Positions 25,793-35,300 of a stretch of DNA of 64,000 bases are shown here, one piece after another (position 1 is the first letter of the stretch; the number at the start of each line of letters is the position of its first letter). Made by a program: the position numbers and the translations under genes. The notes beneath the pieces are model-generated. The model was not told the DNA's origin. It ran no database searches and worked only from the letters and a program-made list of their open reading frames with translations. This DNA is from Actinomyces sp. AC-20-1 (GTDB lineage Bacteria > Actinomycetota > Actinomycetes > Actinomycetales > Actinomycetaceae), in assembly GCF_023369555.1 (NCBI RefSeq), contig NZ_JACJVC010000003.1, positions 62,001 to 126,000 on the forward strand, in the 5' to 3' direction.

Positions 25793-27120
25793 CCCCGATG
25801 ACCACCACCGACGCCCACGGCGCCACCGCTCCTGAGGGCACCCAGGCGCCCACCCCCTCCGCCGGCACCCAGCCGGCCTACCTCAGGCCCGGCGCCGCCC
25901 GGGTCCTGGCGGACCCCGGGCTCGCCGGGGCACACGACCCGACCGTCATCCGCTCGCGCGAGGGGACCTACTACCTCTTCTCCACCGACACCGCGGTGGC
26001 CGGCTCCCCGGGCACCGGCGTGCAGGTGCGCGCCTCCGAGGACCTGCTGAGCTGGCGGTGGGTCGGGCACGCCTTCGACGGCGTGCCCGAGACGGCCCGC
26101 CTGTGGTCCGGCGCCGAGGGCGTCTGGGCGCCCGACGTCGTCGAGAGGGACGGGGAGTACCGCATGTACTACTCGGCCTCCAGCTTCGGCTCACGCCGCT
26201 CCTGCATCAACCTGGCCACCGCCACGAGCCTCGAGGGGCCATGGACCGACCGCGGGCCCGTCGTGCGCACCCGCGAGGAGGACCCGGTCAACGCCATCGA
26301 CGCGGCTGTTGTGCGCACGCCCGAGGGGCGCGACCTCATGCTCTACGGCTCCTTCTTCGGGGGCCTGCGCCTGGTCGAGCTGGATGAGCGGGGACTCACC
26401 GCCTCGCCGGACGATCTCGGCACCGAGGTCTGCCGGCGCACCACCGCCGAGAACGGTCCCGTCGAGGGCTCCCACATGTGGTTCGACGACGAGAGCGGCC
26501 GGTACGTCCTGCTGTGCTCCTTCGACTCCCTGTTCGACACCTACAACATCCGTGCGGCCCGCGCGGAGCGGCCCGAGGGTCCCTTCACCGATCCCCGCGG
26601 GCGCCTGCTGGGCTCCGCTGAGGGCAGCACCTCGGACGGGGGGCTCAAGGTCCTGGGCTCACTGGTGACGCCCTCGGGCGGGACCGACCTGGCTCCCGGG
26701 CACTCCAACCACCTCCTGACCGAGGAGGGGATGGTGCTGGTGCACCACGTGCGCGACGGCGCCGACCCGAGCCGCCACCGCGCCCAGCTGCGGCGCCTGG
26801 CGATGACCGCCTCCGGCTGGCCGGTGGCCAGCCCCGTGGAGTACGACGGCGCCGACCTCCTTGCCGTGGACGGCTCGGACCTCACCGGCACCTGGCAGGT
26901 GTGGCGCCTGGACGACACCTCGGCCGCCCCCGTCGCCCCCCGGGCCGAGCCCGTGGCCGAGGTGCGTGCGCTGCCCGTGCCCCCGGGCCACCGCGAGCAC
27001 CGGGCCCTGCTGTCCGTCGGCGGTGAGCAGGTCGACGCCGTCGTGTGGCGCACCGCCCTGACCACCTCCTTCGCCGGCCTCGGGGAGCACGGCGTCGTCA
27101 TGGGGGTGCGCGAGAGGTGA
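25789..27120 (+). CDS. GH43 family glycosidase, intracellular (arabinan/arabino-oligosaccharide hydrolase)
   Basis: A 443-residue cytoplasmic enzyme without a signal peptide. GH43 catalytic residues are Asp50 (AHDPTVI), Asp171 (NAIDAAV) and Glu226 (PVEGSHMW). Blade motifs WAPDVVERDGEYRMYYS and LMLYGSFFGG resemble the secreted GH43 at 21197, suggesting related specificity. A C-terminal beta domain (about 330-443) may be a sandwich module. It overlaps the permease gene upstream and the DUF624 gene downstream by four bases each. Alpha-arabinosidase is the favoured activity; beta-xylosidase remains possible in this family. Confidence 0.87.
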   Translation: MTPMTTTDAHGATAPEGTQAPTPSAGTQPAYLRPGAARVLADPGLAGAHDPTVIRSREGTYYLFSTDTAVAGSPGTGVQVRASEDLLSWRWVGHAFDGVPETARLWSGAEGVWAPDVVERDGEYRMYYSASSFGSRRSCINLATATSLEGPWTDRGPVVRTREEDPVNAIDAAVVRTPEGRDLMLYGSFFGGLRLVELDERGLTASPDDLGTEVCRRTTAENGPVEGSHMWFDDESGRYVLLCSFDSLFDTYNIRAARAERPEGPFTDPRGRLLGSAEGSTSDGGLKVLGSLVTPSGGTDLAPGHSNHLLTEEGMVLVHHVRDGADPSRHRAQLRRLAMTASGWPVASPVEYDGADLLAVDGSDLTGTWQVWRLDDTSAAPVAPRAEPVAEVRALPVPPGHREHRALLSVGGEQVDAVVWRTALTTSFAGLGEHGVVMGVRER

Positions 27121-27806
27121 GCCCGGCCAGGACAGTCCTCGAGGAGGAGGCCGGGCTGGACCCGGCCGGGTGGGGCGGGACCGTCATGGGGTGGCTGCGC
27201 GTGGCCACGCAGATGGTCGCGCTCAACCTCCTGTGGTGGCTCGGCCTCCTCCTCGGGCTCGTCCTGCTCGGGGCCCTGCCCGCCACCGGCGCGGTGCACG
27301 AGCTCTCGCGCCGCTCGCGCCGCGACCCCTCGATGCGCCTGTGGCGGGACTTCTGGGCCCTCTACCGCCGCCTGTGGCGCAGGGCCGCCGCCCCCGGGGC
27401 CCTGCTCAGCGCCGTGGTGCTGCTCGGGGCCGTCGACCTGGTGGTCCTCCTGCGGGCCCCGGGCGCGATGGCCTACCTCCTGGTGCCGGTGCTCGTCATC
27501 TCGGTGCTGGCCGGCCTCGCGCTGTGCTACGCGACGCCCCTGCTGACGGCCGGTGAGGGGCCGGTCCTCGTGCCCGCCGCCGCCCTGGCCGTCGTCTCGC
27601 CCCTCACGAGCCTGGCGATGGCGCTCACGGCCGCCGGCACGGCGGTCCTGGCCTGGCGCTGGCCGCTGGTGGGGGTGCTGGTCGGGGCGAGCCTGCCGCT
27701 GGCCGCCATGACGCTGCTGGCCCGCGAGCGCCTCCTGCGCACGGGCGCCCTGGGGGTCCGTCAGGCCGGGGAGGCCCGAGTGGTCCAGGAGGCCCAGACG
27801 AGCTGA
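27117..27806 (+). CDS. DUF624 (YesL-like) membrane protein
   Basis: A 229-residue integral membrane protein with about five to six helices. It starts at a GTG overlapping the GH43 stop (GTGA). The N-terminal VALNLLWWLGLLLGLVLLGALPATGA pattern (a helix ending in PATGA) is characteristic of DUF624 proteins. These often accompany carbohydrate ABC importers in Firmicutes and Actinobacteria, and their molecular role is unknown. A second copy lies at 59958, also last in an importer operon. Confidence 0.8.
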   Translation: MSPARTVLEEEAGLDPAGWGGTVMGWLRVATQMVALNLLWWLGLLLGLVLLGALPATGAVHELSRRSRRDPSMRLWRDFWALYRRLWRRAAAPGALLSAVVLLGAVDLVVLLRAPGAMAYLLVPVLVISVLAGLALCYATPLLTAGEGPVLVPAAALAVVSPLTSLAMALTAAGTAVLAWRWPLVGVLVGASLPLAAMTLLARERLLRTGALGVRQAGEARVVQEAQTS

Positions 27807-27808
27807 TC

Positions 27809-27827
27809 GGGCCGGCACCACCGGCCC
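27809..27827. terminator. Terminator after the arabinan import operon
   Basis: Perfect seven-base arms GGGCCGG and CCGGCCC with a five-base loop start two bases after the DUF624 stop, in a convergent gap with the next LacI gene. Confidence 0.5.
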
Positions 27828-27894
27828 GCCGGCCCGCCGACCCGCTCCTCGCACTGAGCGGCCGAGGTCGCCGGGTGTCGTCGGCCCGCCCGGC

Positions 27895-28914
27895 TCAGCC
27901 CGTGGTCGAGCCGCGCTCGACCAGGCGGAAGGGCGCGACCTCGTGGCGGTAGGGCGCCCGCTCGGCCCCGGCCAGGCGCTCATCGATACGCCCGACGAGC
28001 AGCTCGACGGCCCGCTGGGCGATCCAGTGCGGACCCGGGTCGATCGTGGACAGCGAGGGCTGCGTGTACTGGGTGTCCTCGATGTCGTCGAAGCCGATGA
28101 CGGCCACGTCCTCGGGCACGCGGACGCCCGCCTTGAGCAGCTCGTGCAGGGCGCCGATGGCCATGGCGTCGTTGAGGGCGAAGACGCCGTCGAAGTCGAC
28201 GCCCTCCTCGATGAGCCTGCGGGTGGCCTCCGCGCCGCTGGCACGGTGCCACAGCCCGGCCTCGCGCACCAGGCGCTCGTCGACCTCGAGGCCCGCCCTG
28301 GCGTGGGCCGCACGGTAGCCCGCCTCCCGCAGCCCCGCCGAGCCCACGACCTCACCGGCGTGAGCACCCACGAGCGCGACCCGTCGCCGCCCCATGCCCA
28401 GCAGGTGGGCGGTGGCGACCTCCGCGGCCTCCGTGTTGGCCATGGTCACGTGGTCCGCCGGGGCGCCGAAGACGCGCTCGCCCAGCAGCACGAGGGGGTA
28501 GTCGACGTGGAACTGGGCGATGTCGTCCTGGCCCAGCTCGAGCGGGCTGAACAGGAGGCCGTCGAACAGGTGCTGGCGCGAGTCGTGCAGCACCCGCGCC
28601 TCACGGCCCCTGTCCGAGTTCGTCTGCTCGATGAGGACGGTGCGCCCGTAGCCCTCGGCCGCGGCGATGACGGCGTCGGCCAGCTCGGCGAAGTAGGCGA
28701 GCTTGAGCTCGGGGACCGCCAGGCACAGCAGGCCGGTCGATCCTCGCCTGAGGTTACGGGCCGACTGGTTGACCTTGTAGCCCAGCTTCTCGATGGCGTC
28801 GACGACCTTGGCACGGGTGCTCTCGCGCACGTAGGGGTAGTCGTTGACCACGTTGGAGACGGTCTTGACCGAGACACCTGCCAGACGGGCGACGTCGTGC
28901 ATGGTGACGGCCAT
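27895..28914 (-). CDS. LacI-family regulator of the arabinan locus (presumed)
   Basis: A 339-residue repressor. The DNA-binding HTH is TMHDVARLAGVSVKTVSNVV (4-23), the hinge carries KVNQSARNLRRG, and the effector domain ends with VIGFDDIEDTQYTQPSLSTI. GGAGCAGCAC precedes the ATG at 28914. It converges on the arabinan import operon (22527-27806) and is the nearest regulator, so control of that operon is likely but unproven. The boxes it might recognise are the AACGATG motifs. Confidence 0.9.
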   Translation of the reverse strand: MAVTMHDVARLAGVSVKTVSNVVNDYPYVRESTRAKVVDAIEKLGYKVNQSARNLRRGSTGLLCLAVPELKLAYFAELADAVIAAAEGYGRTVLIEQTNSDRGREARVLHDSRQHLFDGLLFSPLELGQDDIAQFHVDYPLVLLGERVFGAPADHVTMANTEAAEVATAHLLGMGRRRVALVGAHAGEVVGSAGLREAGYRAAHARAGLEVDERLVREAGLWHRASGAEATRRLIEEGVDFDGVFALNDAMAIGALHELLKAGVRVPEDVAVIGFDDIEDTQYTQPSLSTIDPGPHWIAQRAVELLVGRIDERLAGAERAPYRHEVAPFRLVERGSTTG

Positions 28915-28970
28915 GTGCTGCTCCTGCGAGGTTGCGTGGGGCCCGGGGCTCATGGGCACCGGGGTACGTG

Positions 28971-29000
28971 TGTGCCCGGAGCACGTGGGCTCCGGGCACA
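28971..29000 (-). terminator. Terminator after the bS22 gene
   Basis: Perfect 12-base arms (28971-28982 and 28989-29000) with a six-base loop start six bases beyond the bS22 stop codon. The stem lies in the leader region of the downstream LacI gene. Confidence 0.65.
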
Positions 29001-29005
29001 TCCCG

Positions 29006-29104
29006 TTACTTCTTGTTGCGACGCTGGTGGCGCGTCTTGCGAAGGAGCTTGCGGTGCTTCTTCTTGGACATGCGCTTGCGGCGCTTCTTGATGACAGATC
29101 CCAT
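29006..29104 (-). CDS. Small ribosomal subunit protein bS22 (AURKAIP1/COX24-like)
   Basis: A 32-residue, extremely basic peptide ([15 protein letters not shown], then [16 protein letters not shown]). It matches the actinobacterial bS22 protein that I recall from mycobacterial ribosome structures. It would bind 16S rRNA in the small subunit. An upstream GAGGAGTCCC run serves as the ribosome-binding site. The neighbouring HTH gene and this order (HTH then bS22) mirror Rv0500A-Rv0500B in Mycobacterium tuberculosis. Confidence 0.9.
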   Translation of the reverse strand: MGSVIKKRRKRMSKKKHRKLLRKTRHQRRNKK

Positions 29105-29250
29105 GGGGACTCCTCGTGGTCGTGCGTGCCGGGCGCTCGCGGTGCCGGCGGTGGTGCCGGCGGACCGACGCGGGCGCCGGGCGAGCAGTGGTGGGCGGAC
29201 GGTGACGAACCGCCGCGTCCACACAGGTGACCGGGCGATTCTAACGGGTA

Positions 29251-29493
29251 TCAGGACCCCGTCGACTCCGTCTCCCCGTGGCCCCAGTCACCCAGTCCGG
29301 CGGCGAGGTACTGCTCGACGGCGCGCTCGGGGACGCGGAAGGAGCGACCGACCTGCATGGCGGGCAGGTCACCGGAGTGGACCATGCGGTACACGGTCAT
29401 CTTCGACACGCGCAGCATGTCGGCGACCTCGGCCACGGTGAGGAACGAGGGGGCGCCCGAAGCGCCGGAGGGGGTGCGCAGACCCGGTGCCAT
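29251..29493 (-). CDS. Small HTH DNA-binding protein (MerR/excisionase-like, BldC-type)
   Basis: An 80-residue protein with one helix-turn-helix: [20 protein letters not shown] (about 17-36) followed by the wing [23 protein letters not shown]. It belongs to the HTH_17/excisionase-like group that includes BldC. It is not evidence of a phage here, since it sits beside the bS22 gene in a conserved actinobacterial pair. The start at 29493 has a weak ribosome-binding site. DNA targets unknown. Confidence 0.82.
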   Translation of the reverse strand: MAPGLRTPSGASGAPSFLTVAEVADMLRVSKMTVYRMVHSGDLPAMQVGRSFRVPERAVEQYLAAGLGDWGHGETESTGS

Positions 29494-29589
29494 GCGTGTG
29501 GTCCCGTCTGAGGAGTACGGACAGTGGGGGCAGCGGCTGGGCGCCGGAGCCCGGTCCGGCCCCGGGCTGGGACCCGGGCCGACCGCGTC

Positions 29590-29595
29590 ACTATA
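29590..29595 (-). promoter_or_regulatory. Candidate -10 box for the HTH-bS22 genes
   Basis: Read on the minus strand, TATAGT about 97 bases upstream of the HTH start is the only AT-rich hexamer in a GC-rich spacer. The -35 position is weak. Confidence 0.4.
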
Positions 29596-29761
29596 ACCCG
29601 AGTCCCAGCAGGCGCACAGGTGAAAAGGGGCCCATGGACCCCAGGACTCACGCCGCGCCCCAGCCGCCCCACCCGGCGCGCCCAAGGTGGGCGCCGCCGT
29701 CGGACCGCCCCCGCCCGGGGCGCGGGCCCCGACACCGGCCCGTTCAGGGAACAATGGCACC

Positions 29762-31246
29762 GTGCCCAAGCCCTCCCGCGCGCGCTCACCCCACCCCGAG
29801 CACCGCGCCCACGCCACTGCGAGCCCGCGCCCCCTGCGCCCGGGCCCCGAGGAGGACACCGCTCGCGGCGCACGCCTGCGCGCCCTGCTCGAGCGCACGG
29901 GACTGCGCTCGCGCGTCGAGCGCGCCGCCCGCTTCGCCCCCGCCCGCCTCGCCGTCGCCGTCTTCACGGGCATCATCGCCGTCGTCACCGCGCTGCTGTG
30001 CCTGCCGGTCGCCACCCCCGACGCCCACCCCACCACCCGCTTCGTCGACGCCCTGTTCACCGCGACCAGCGCCGTGTGCGTCACCGGCCTGACCACCGTG
30101 GACACCGCCACCGACTGGTCCCCCTTCGGCCAGGCCGTCATCATCGCCGGCGCCTTCGTGGGCGGCCTGGGCATCATGACACTCGCCTCCCTGCTGTCCT
30201 TCGCCGTCTCGCGGCACGTGGGCCTGACCCAGCGCATCCTGGCGGCCAGCGAGAACCAGTCCCGTCTGGGCGACGTCGCCTCCCTGCTGCGGGCCGTCAT
30301 CTACACGGCGGTCGGCGTCGAGGCGGTCCTGGCCCTCGTCCTGCTGCCCCGCTTCCTCACCCTCGGCCAGGACCTGCCCCACGCCCTGTGGTACGCGGTG
30401 TTCATGGCGCTGTCGATCTTCAACAACGCCGGCTTCGTCATCATGCCCGAGGGGCTCGAGCCCTACGCGGCCGACTGGTGGATGGGCCTGCCGATCATCC
30501 TGGGCACCGCCGTCGGCGCCATCGGCTTCCCCGTCATCCTCGATGTCGTGCGCCACCGCGCCCGGCCGCGCCAGTGGACCCTGCACACCAAGCTCACCCT
30601 CACCACCTACACGGCGCTCGCGCTCGTCTCAGCGCTGCTCATCGGCCTCTTCGAGTGGCGCAACCCGGCCTCGCTCGGCGAGCTGCCGCCCCACGGCAGG
30701 GTCCTCACCGCGCTGCTGTCCGGCGTCAACGCGCGCTCCTCCGGCCTGGCGACGGTCTCCACCACCTCCATGCACGAGACCACCTGGTTCCTGCAGGACG
30801 TGCTCATGTTCATCGGCGGCGGCTCGGCCTCCACCGCCGGAGGCATCAAGGTCTCCACCTTCGCGGTCCTCGTGCTGGCGATCATGGCGGAGGCGCGCGG
30901 TGACGAGGACATCGAGGCCTTCGGCCGGCGCATCACGCTGTCCACCGTGCGCGTGAGCGTCGCCGTCGTCTTCATCGGGGCCACGGCCGTGGGGGTGGCG
31001 ACGCTCCTGCTGCTGCACATCACGAACCTGTCCCTGGACACGATCCTGTTCGAGACCATCTCCGCCTTCGCCACCGTCGGGCTGACCACCGGCATCACCC
31101 CGATGCTGCCGGACTCGGGCAAGTACACGATCATCGTCCTCATGTTCGTCGGGCGCGTGGGGACGATGACCCTGGCCTCCGCGCTGGCCCTGCGCGAGAG
31201 GCGCCGCGTCATCCGTATGCCCGCCGAGCGCCCGCTCATCGGCTGA
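29762..31246 (+). CDS. TrkH/KtrB family potassium uptake channel subunit
   Basis: A 494-residue membrane protein of the Trk/Ktr superfamily with four pore-loop repeats. Filter-like segments include SAVCVTGLTT, NNAGFVIMPEG, NARSSGLATVS and FATVGLTTGIT. The N-terminal region of about 60 residues is cytoplasmic and Arg/Pro-rich. It starts at GTG 29762 without a clear Shine-Dalgarno, just after GAACAAT, so it could be leaderless. It is followed by a single-RCK regulatory subunit gene, a KtrAB-like arrangement. It would import K+ coupled to Na+ or the membrane potential. Confidence 0.92.
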   Translation: MPKPSRARSPHPEHRAHATASPRPLRPGPEEDTARGARLRALLERTGLRSRVERAARFAPARLAVAVFTGIIAVVTALLCLPVATPDAHPTTRFVDALFTATSAVCVTGLTTVDTATDWSPFGQAVIIAGAFVGGLGIMTLASLLSFAVSRHVGLTQRILAASENQSRLGDVASLLRAVIYTAVGVEAVLALVLLPRFLTLGQDLPHALWYAVFMALSIFNNAGFVIMPEGLEPYAADWWMGLPIILGTAVGAIGFPVILDVVRHRARPRQWTLHTKLTLTTYTALALVSALLIGLFEWRNPASLGELPPHGRVLTALLSGVNARSSGLATVSTTSMHETTWFLQDVLMFIGGGSASTAGGIKVSTFAVLVLAIMAEARGDEDIEAFGRRITLSTVRVSVAVVFIGATAVGVATLLLLHITNLSLDTILFETISAFATVGLTTGITPMLPDSGKYTIIVLMFVGRVGTMTLASALALRERRRVIRMPAERPLIG

Positions 31247-31288
31247 GCACCGCCCGGGCCGGCGGGCGACTAACCTGTCGGCAGCACG

Positions 31289-31308
31289 CGCGGGCCCTGC
31301 GGCCCGCG
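31289..31308 (+). repeat. Stem-loop between the potassium uptake genes
   Basis: Perfect eight-base arms CGCGGGCC and GGCCCGCG with a CTGC loop lie 42 bases after the channel gene. It may reduce read-through into the regulatory subunit gene. Confidence 0.4.
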
Positions 31309-31332
31309 ACCCCAGTTCCCCAGGAGCGCTCA

Positions 31333-31998
31333 ATGGCCGCTGTCGACCGCACGGACTCGACCCTCGTCATCGGGCTGGGCCGCTTCGGCTCGGCCGTCGC
31401 CGCGACCCTCGACCGCCTGGGCCGCGAGGTCCTCGCCGTCGAGAAGGACCCGGTCCTCGTGCGCCAGTGGACGGGCCGTATCCCCCTGGTCGAGGCCGAC
31501 GCCACCGACATGGAGGCCCTCGAGCAGCTGGGGGCGACGGAGTTCGGCACGGCGGTGGTGGGCGTCGCCTCCTCCCTGGAGGCCTCCGTCCTCATCGCGG
31601 GCAACCTCGTGGACCTGCAGACCCCACAGATCTGGGCCAAGGCGATCTCCCGCGCCCACGGGCGCATCCTGCGCCGGATCGGCGCCCACCACGTCGTCTA
31701 CCCGGAGTTCGACGCCGGCCAGCGCGCGGCGCACCTGGTCTCAGGCCGCATGCTCGACTACATCGAGATGGAGAAGGGCGGCTTCACCATCGTCAAGATG
31801 CGCCCGCCGGCGGAGCTGCACGGCTTCACCATCGGTGAGGCGCGCATCCGCTCGCGCTACGGCGTGACGGTCTTCGGTCTCATGAGCCCCGGCGAGCCCT
31901 TCGAGTACGCCTCGCCGGAGACGCTCGTCTCCCCCGAGGACGTCCTCGTCGTCGGCGGCGACGCCACACTCCTGGAGCGCTTCGCCAACCGGGGCTGA
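31333..31998 (+). CDS. TrkA/KtrA family potassium uptake regulatory subunit
   Basis: A 221-residue cytoplasmic protein with one RCK unit: the nucleotide-binding TLVIGLGRFGSAVA (10-23), a Rossmann domain to about 140, then a C-terminal TrkA_C domain (VKMRPPAELHGFTIGEARI). A single-RCK protein of this length fits KtrA rather than the double-domain E. coli TrkA. CAGGAG precedes the start. It would gate the adjacent channel in response to ATP/ADP or NAD(H). Confidence 0.92.
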   Translation: MAAVDRTDSTLVIGLGRFGSAVAATLDRLGREVLAVEKDPVLVRQWTGRIPLVEADATDMEALEQLGATEFGTAVVGVASSLEASVLIAGNLVDLQTPQIWAKAISRAHGRILRRIGAHHVVYPEFDAGQRAAHLVSGRMLDYIEMEKGGFTIVKMRPPAELHGFTIGEARIRSRYGVTVFGLMSPGEPFEYASPETLVSPEDVLVVGGDATLLERFANRG

Positions 31999-32105
31999 CT
32001 GCCCGCCGGAGGCGCTGCCCAGCACGCCGCCGGGGCCGGCAGGCACGGCCGGCGATCGCGGTCGGCTACCCACACGCCGCCCGCGGACCGGCCGCCCACC
32101 GACGG

Positions 32106-32225
32106 ACAACCTGCCCGTCGATGGACAACTTGCGTGCGCCAGGACAACCAGAACGAGGCCAACACGTTGTCCTGCGAGCGACAGGTTGTCCTTGGAGCAA
32201 TGCGTGGTCCTTGGAGCGACAGGTG
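32106..32225. repeat. Intergenic cluster of GGACAAC/GTTGTCC repeats
   Basis: Three GGACAAC copies in the first half face GTTGTCC copies in the second. The latter sit in a roughly 20-base unit of the form GTTGTCCTTGGAGCGACAG repeated with variation (GTTGTCCTGCGAGCGACAG, GTTGTCCTTGGAGCAATGC, TGGTCCTTGGAGCGACAG). The region has lower GC than its surroundings and no coding frame. Confidence 0.65.
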
Positions 32226-32229
32226 GCAC

Positions 32230-32267
32230 GGGGGCCGGGGCAGGGCCTCAGCCCCGCACCGGCCCCC
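32230..32267. terminator. Convergent terminator between potassium and galactosidase genes
   Basis: Perfect nine-base arms (32230-32238 and 32259-32267) lie between the convergent TrkA-like and GH2 genes, adjoining the repeat cluster. Confidence 0.5.
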
Positions 32268-32309
32268 GGACGGGCTCAGCGCACGTACTCGCTCAGCGCA
32301 CGCGCCCGC

Positions 32310-35300
32310 TCACAGCACGCCCTTGAAGGAGAAGCGGTGCACGAGGCGCCCGGACGGCAGCTGGTGCTGCTCCTTGGGCCGCGAGCCCCACGAGTCGTCG
32401 CCCGCGACACCGCGGCGCATGAGCGCCGGGCGGATGACGGTGCGGTCCGTCAGGGGCAGCTCGAAGTCGTGCGGGGCGTCCTCGACCTCGAAGGGCGTCC
32501 ACGGCAGCGCGCTCAGCTCGATCTGCCCGCCCTTGGGGGCGCTCACGAGGATCCCGCGCCCGCGCCTGTCCGTCACGCGCGCCCAGCGCACGCCCGTGTG
32601 CGAGCCCGACTCCTGGGGGGTGAGGTAGCCAGCCATCTGCTCGACGACCTCACTGGAGTGCACGCCCAGTCGCCCGCCACCACGACGGTCGACGTAGGTC
32701 TCCTCGGGACCCTCACCGTAGAAGGTGAGGCGGTCCATCGTGCCCGGCACCTGGATCATCGCGGACAGCTCGGGCAGTGAGGGGACCTCGCCGGCCGGGT
32801 CGAGGGTCTGGGTCACCTCGACGGTGCCGTCGCCGAGCACGCGGTAGCGCATCTCGCAGGTGGAGCCGGGCAGGCCGGCCAGCGCGTAGGTGAAGGCGAC
32901 GGTGACGGACTCCTCGTCCTCCTCGAGCACGGTGGCGGGCCAGTCGTGGCCCTCGACCAGGCGCGGGTAGCGCGAGGCGAGCTGCCAGGCACCCTCCTCG
33001 TAGGGGCCGCCGTAGCCGCGCTCGTTGGCCGTGGGGGCGTGCCAGAAGCACGGCAGGACGGGAGCGCGCAGGAGCTCGCGGCCGCCGTCCTGGGTGCGGC
33101 CGTAGCGGTAGGAGGTCAGCGCCCCGGTGAGCCCGGAGAACAGGACCTGGAAGGAGTCGCCGTGCACGCCGATGTTGTGGCGCCCGCGCACGAGGACGGG
33201 CCGGGCGGCGGGGTCGCCGGCGACGGCGAAGGGGGCCGGCTGCCCGGCCGGGGCCTCGATGGTGAGCACGCCCTGGTCCCAGGCGACCTCCTCGCCCGCC
33301 TCGGCCCAGGCGGTGGCCCGGCGCAGGCGGAAGGAGACGGTGAGCGCGTACTCCCCGTCGCTGCCGCCCGTGCCGTCGGGCAGGGCCAGCGGCAGCGGGT
33401 AGGTGGCGCTGGCCCCCGGGGCGACGTCCGTCTCGAGGCCCGCCGTCGCCACGACGACGCCCTCGCGCTCGAGGGTGACGACGCAGTCGTAGGCGGCCGA
33501 GGAGGTGAACAGGAAGCGGTTGGTCACGGTCAGGCCGTCGCGCGAGACCTCGGTGCGCAGGCCCTGGAAGAGGTGGCGCACCTCCTGGATCTTGGGGGAG
33601 GCGGTGTGGTCGGCGTAGAAGATGCCGTTGCCGCAGAAGTCGCCGTCGTGCGGGGACTCGCCGTTGTCGCCGCCGTAGCCCCAGTACTCGCTGCCGTCGG
33701 GGGCGGTGAGACCGATCGCCTGGTCGGCGAAGTCCCAGATGAAGCCGCCCTGGAAGAGGGGCTCGCGCTCGGCCAGGTCCATGTACAGGTCGACGGCGCC
33801 GAAGGAGTTGCCCATCGTGTGCGCGTACTCGCACAGGATGAAGGGCTTGTCGCGCCTCTCAGCGAGCTGGGCCTCGACCTTGGCGGCCGGCGTGTACATC
33901 TGGGAGACGACGTCGGAGGTGTCGGGGCGGCGGTTGTCCCAGCACACGCCCTCGTAGTGGACGGGCCGCGAGTCCTGGGAGCGGAAGAGCGCCGCCATGT
34001 CGGCGATGTTGTCACCGCCGTAGGACTCGTTGCCGCAGGACCACATGACGACCGACGGGTGGTTCTTGTCGCGCTCGTACATGTCGCGGGCGCGGTCGAC
34101 GACGGCGTCGTGCCACTCGGGGTGGTTGCCGGGCAGGGCCGGCTCGGGGTCCTGGCCGAAGCGGGCGAGGGTGTCCCAGGTGCCGTGCGTCTCCAGGTTG
34201 GCCTCGTCGATGACGTAGAGGCCGTACTCGTCCGCCAGCTCGTACAGGAAGGAGTTGTTGGGGTAGTGGCTCGTGCGGATGGCGTTGACGTTGGCGCGGC
34301 GCAGGGCGATGAGGTCGAGCTCGGTGCGCTCACGGGTCATGACGCGGCCCTGCTCACCGAACTCGTGCCGGTTGACGCCCTTGAAGACGATGCGCTGGCC
34401 GTTGATCTTGAGCACGCCGTCCTCGATGCCGAAGCGGCGGATGCCCACGCGCTGGGGGACGACCTCGGTGACAGCGCCGTCGGCGTCGAGCACCTCGATG
34501 TCCAGGTCGTAGAGGTGGGGGTCCTCCCCGCTCCACAGGTGGGGGTCGGTGACGGTGACGCGGGCGACGCCGTCGTCGCCGGTGACGAGGGGGCCGACGC
34601 CGTCGAGGACGGCGCGCACGCTGCCGGGGCCCTCGAGCCTGGTGCGCAGGCTGACCTCGGCGGTGGTCAGGTCCTCGCTCAGGCGCACGCCCACGCGCAG
34701 GTCGGCCAGGTGGGTGGCGGGCAGGCGGCGCAGGTAGACGGAGCGGAACAGTCCGGAGAAGCGGTAGAAGTCCTGGTCCTCGAGCCAGGAGCCGGAGCAC
34801 CACTTGTACACGCGCAGGGCCAGGCGGTTGGCGCCCGCGCGCACGTGGGCGGTGAGGTCGAACTCACTGGGGGTGAAGGAGCCCTCGGCGTAGCCGACGT
34901 AGGCGCCGTTGACCCACACGACGACGGCGGACTCCGCGCCCTCCAGGCGCAGGACGAGCCTCTCCCCCGCGTCCAGCTCCTGCGGCAGGGTGAAGGTGCG
35001 CACGTAGGAGGCGGTGGGGTTGTAGTCGGTGGGGACCTGGCCGGGCTCGACCTGCTCGTGCCCGTCCCAGGGGTACTGCACATTGGCGTACTGGGGCTTG
35101 TCGTAGCCGTGGAGCTGGAGGTGCGCGGGGACGGGCACGTCGTCCCACTGGCTCACGTCGTGGGCGGGGTCCTCGAAGCCCTCGACGGCGAGCGAGGGGT
35201 TCTTGGCGTAGTGGAGCTTCCACACGCCGTCGAGGCACACCTGGAAGGAGGAGCGGCCGCTGGCGGCCTCGGCCGCGCTGGCGTACCACAGGTGGTCCGA

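Noticed and set aside
29251-29493. Phage excisionase
   Set aside because: The HTH type is excisionase-like, but the gene is paired with bS22 in a conserved actinobacterial arrangement and no integrase or phage gene is present.
32106-32225. Possible small CRISPR array
   Set aside because: Repeats are degenerate and irregularly spaced, partly inverted, with too few units and no cas genes nearby.
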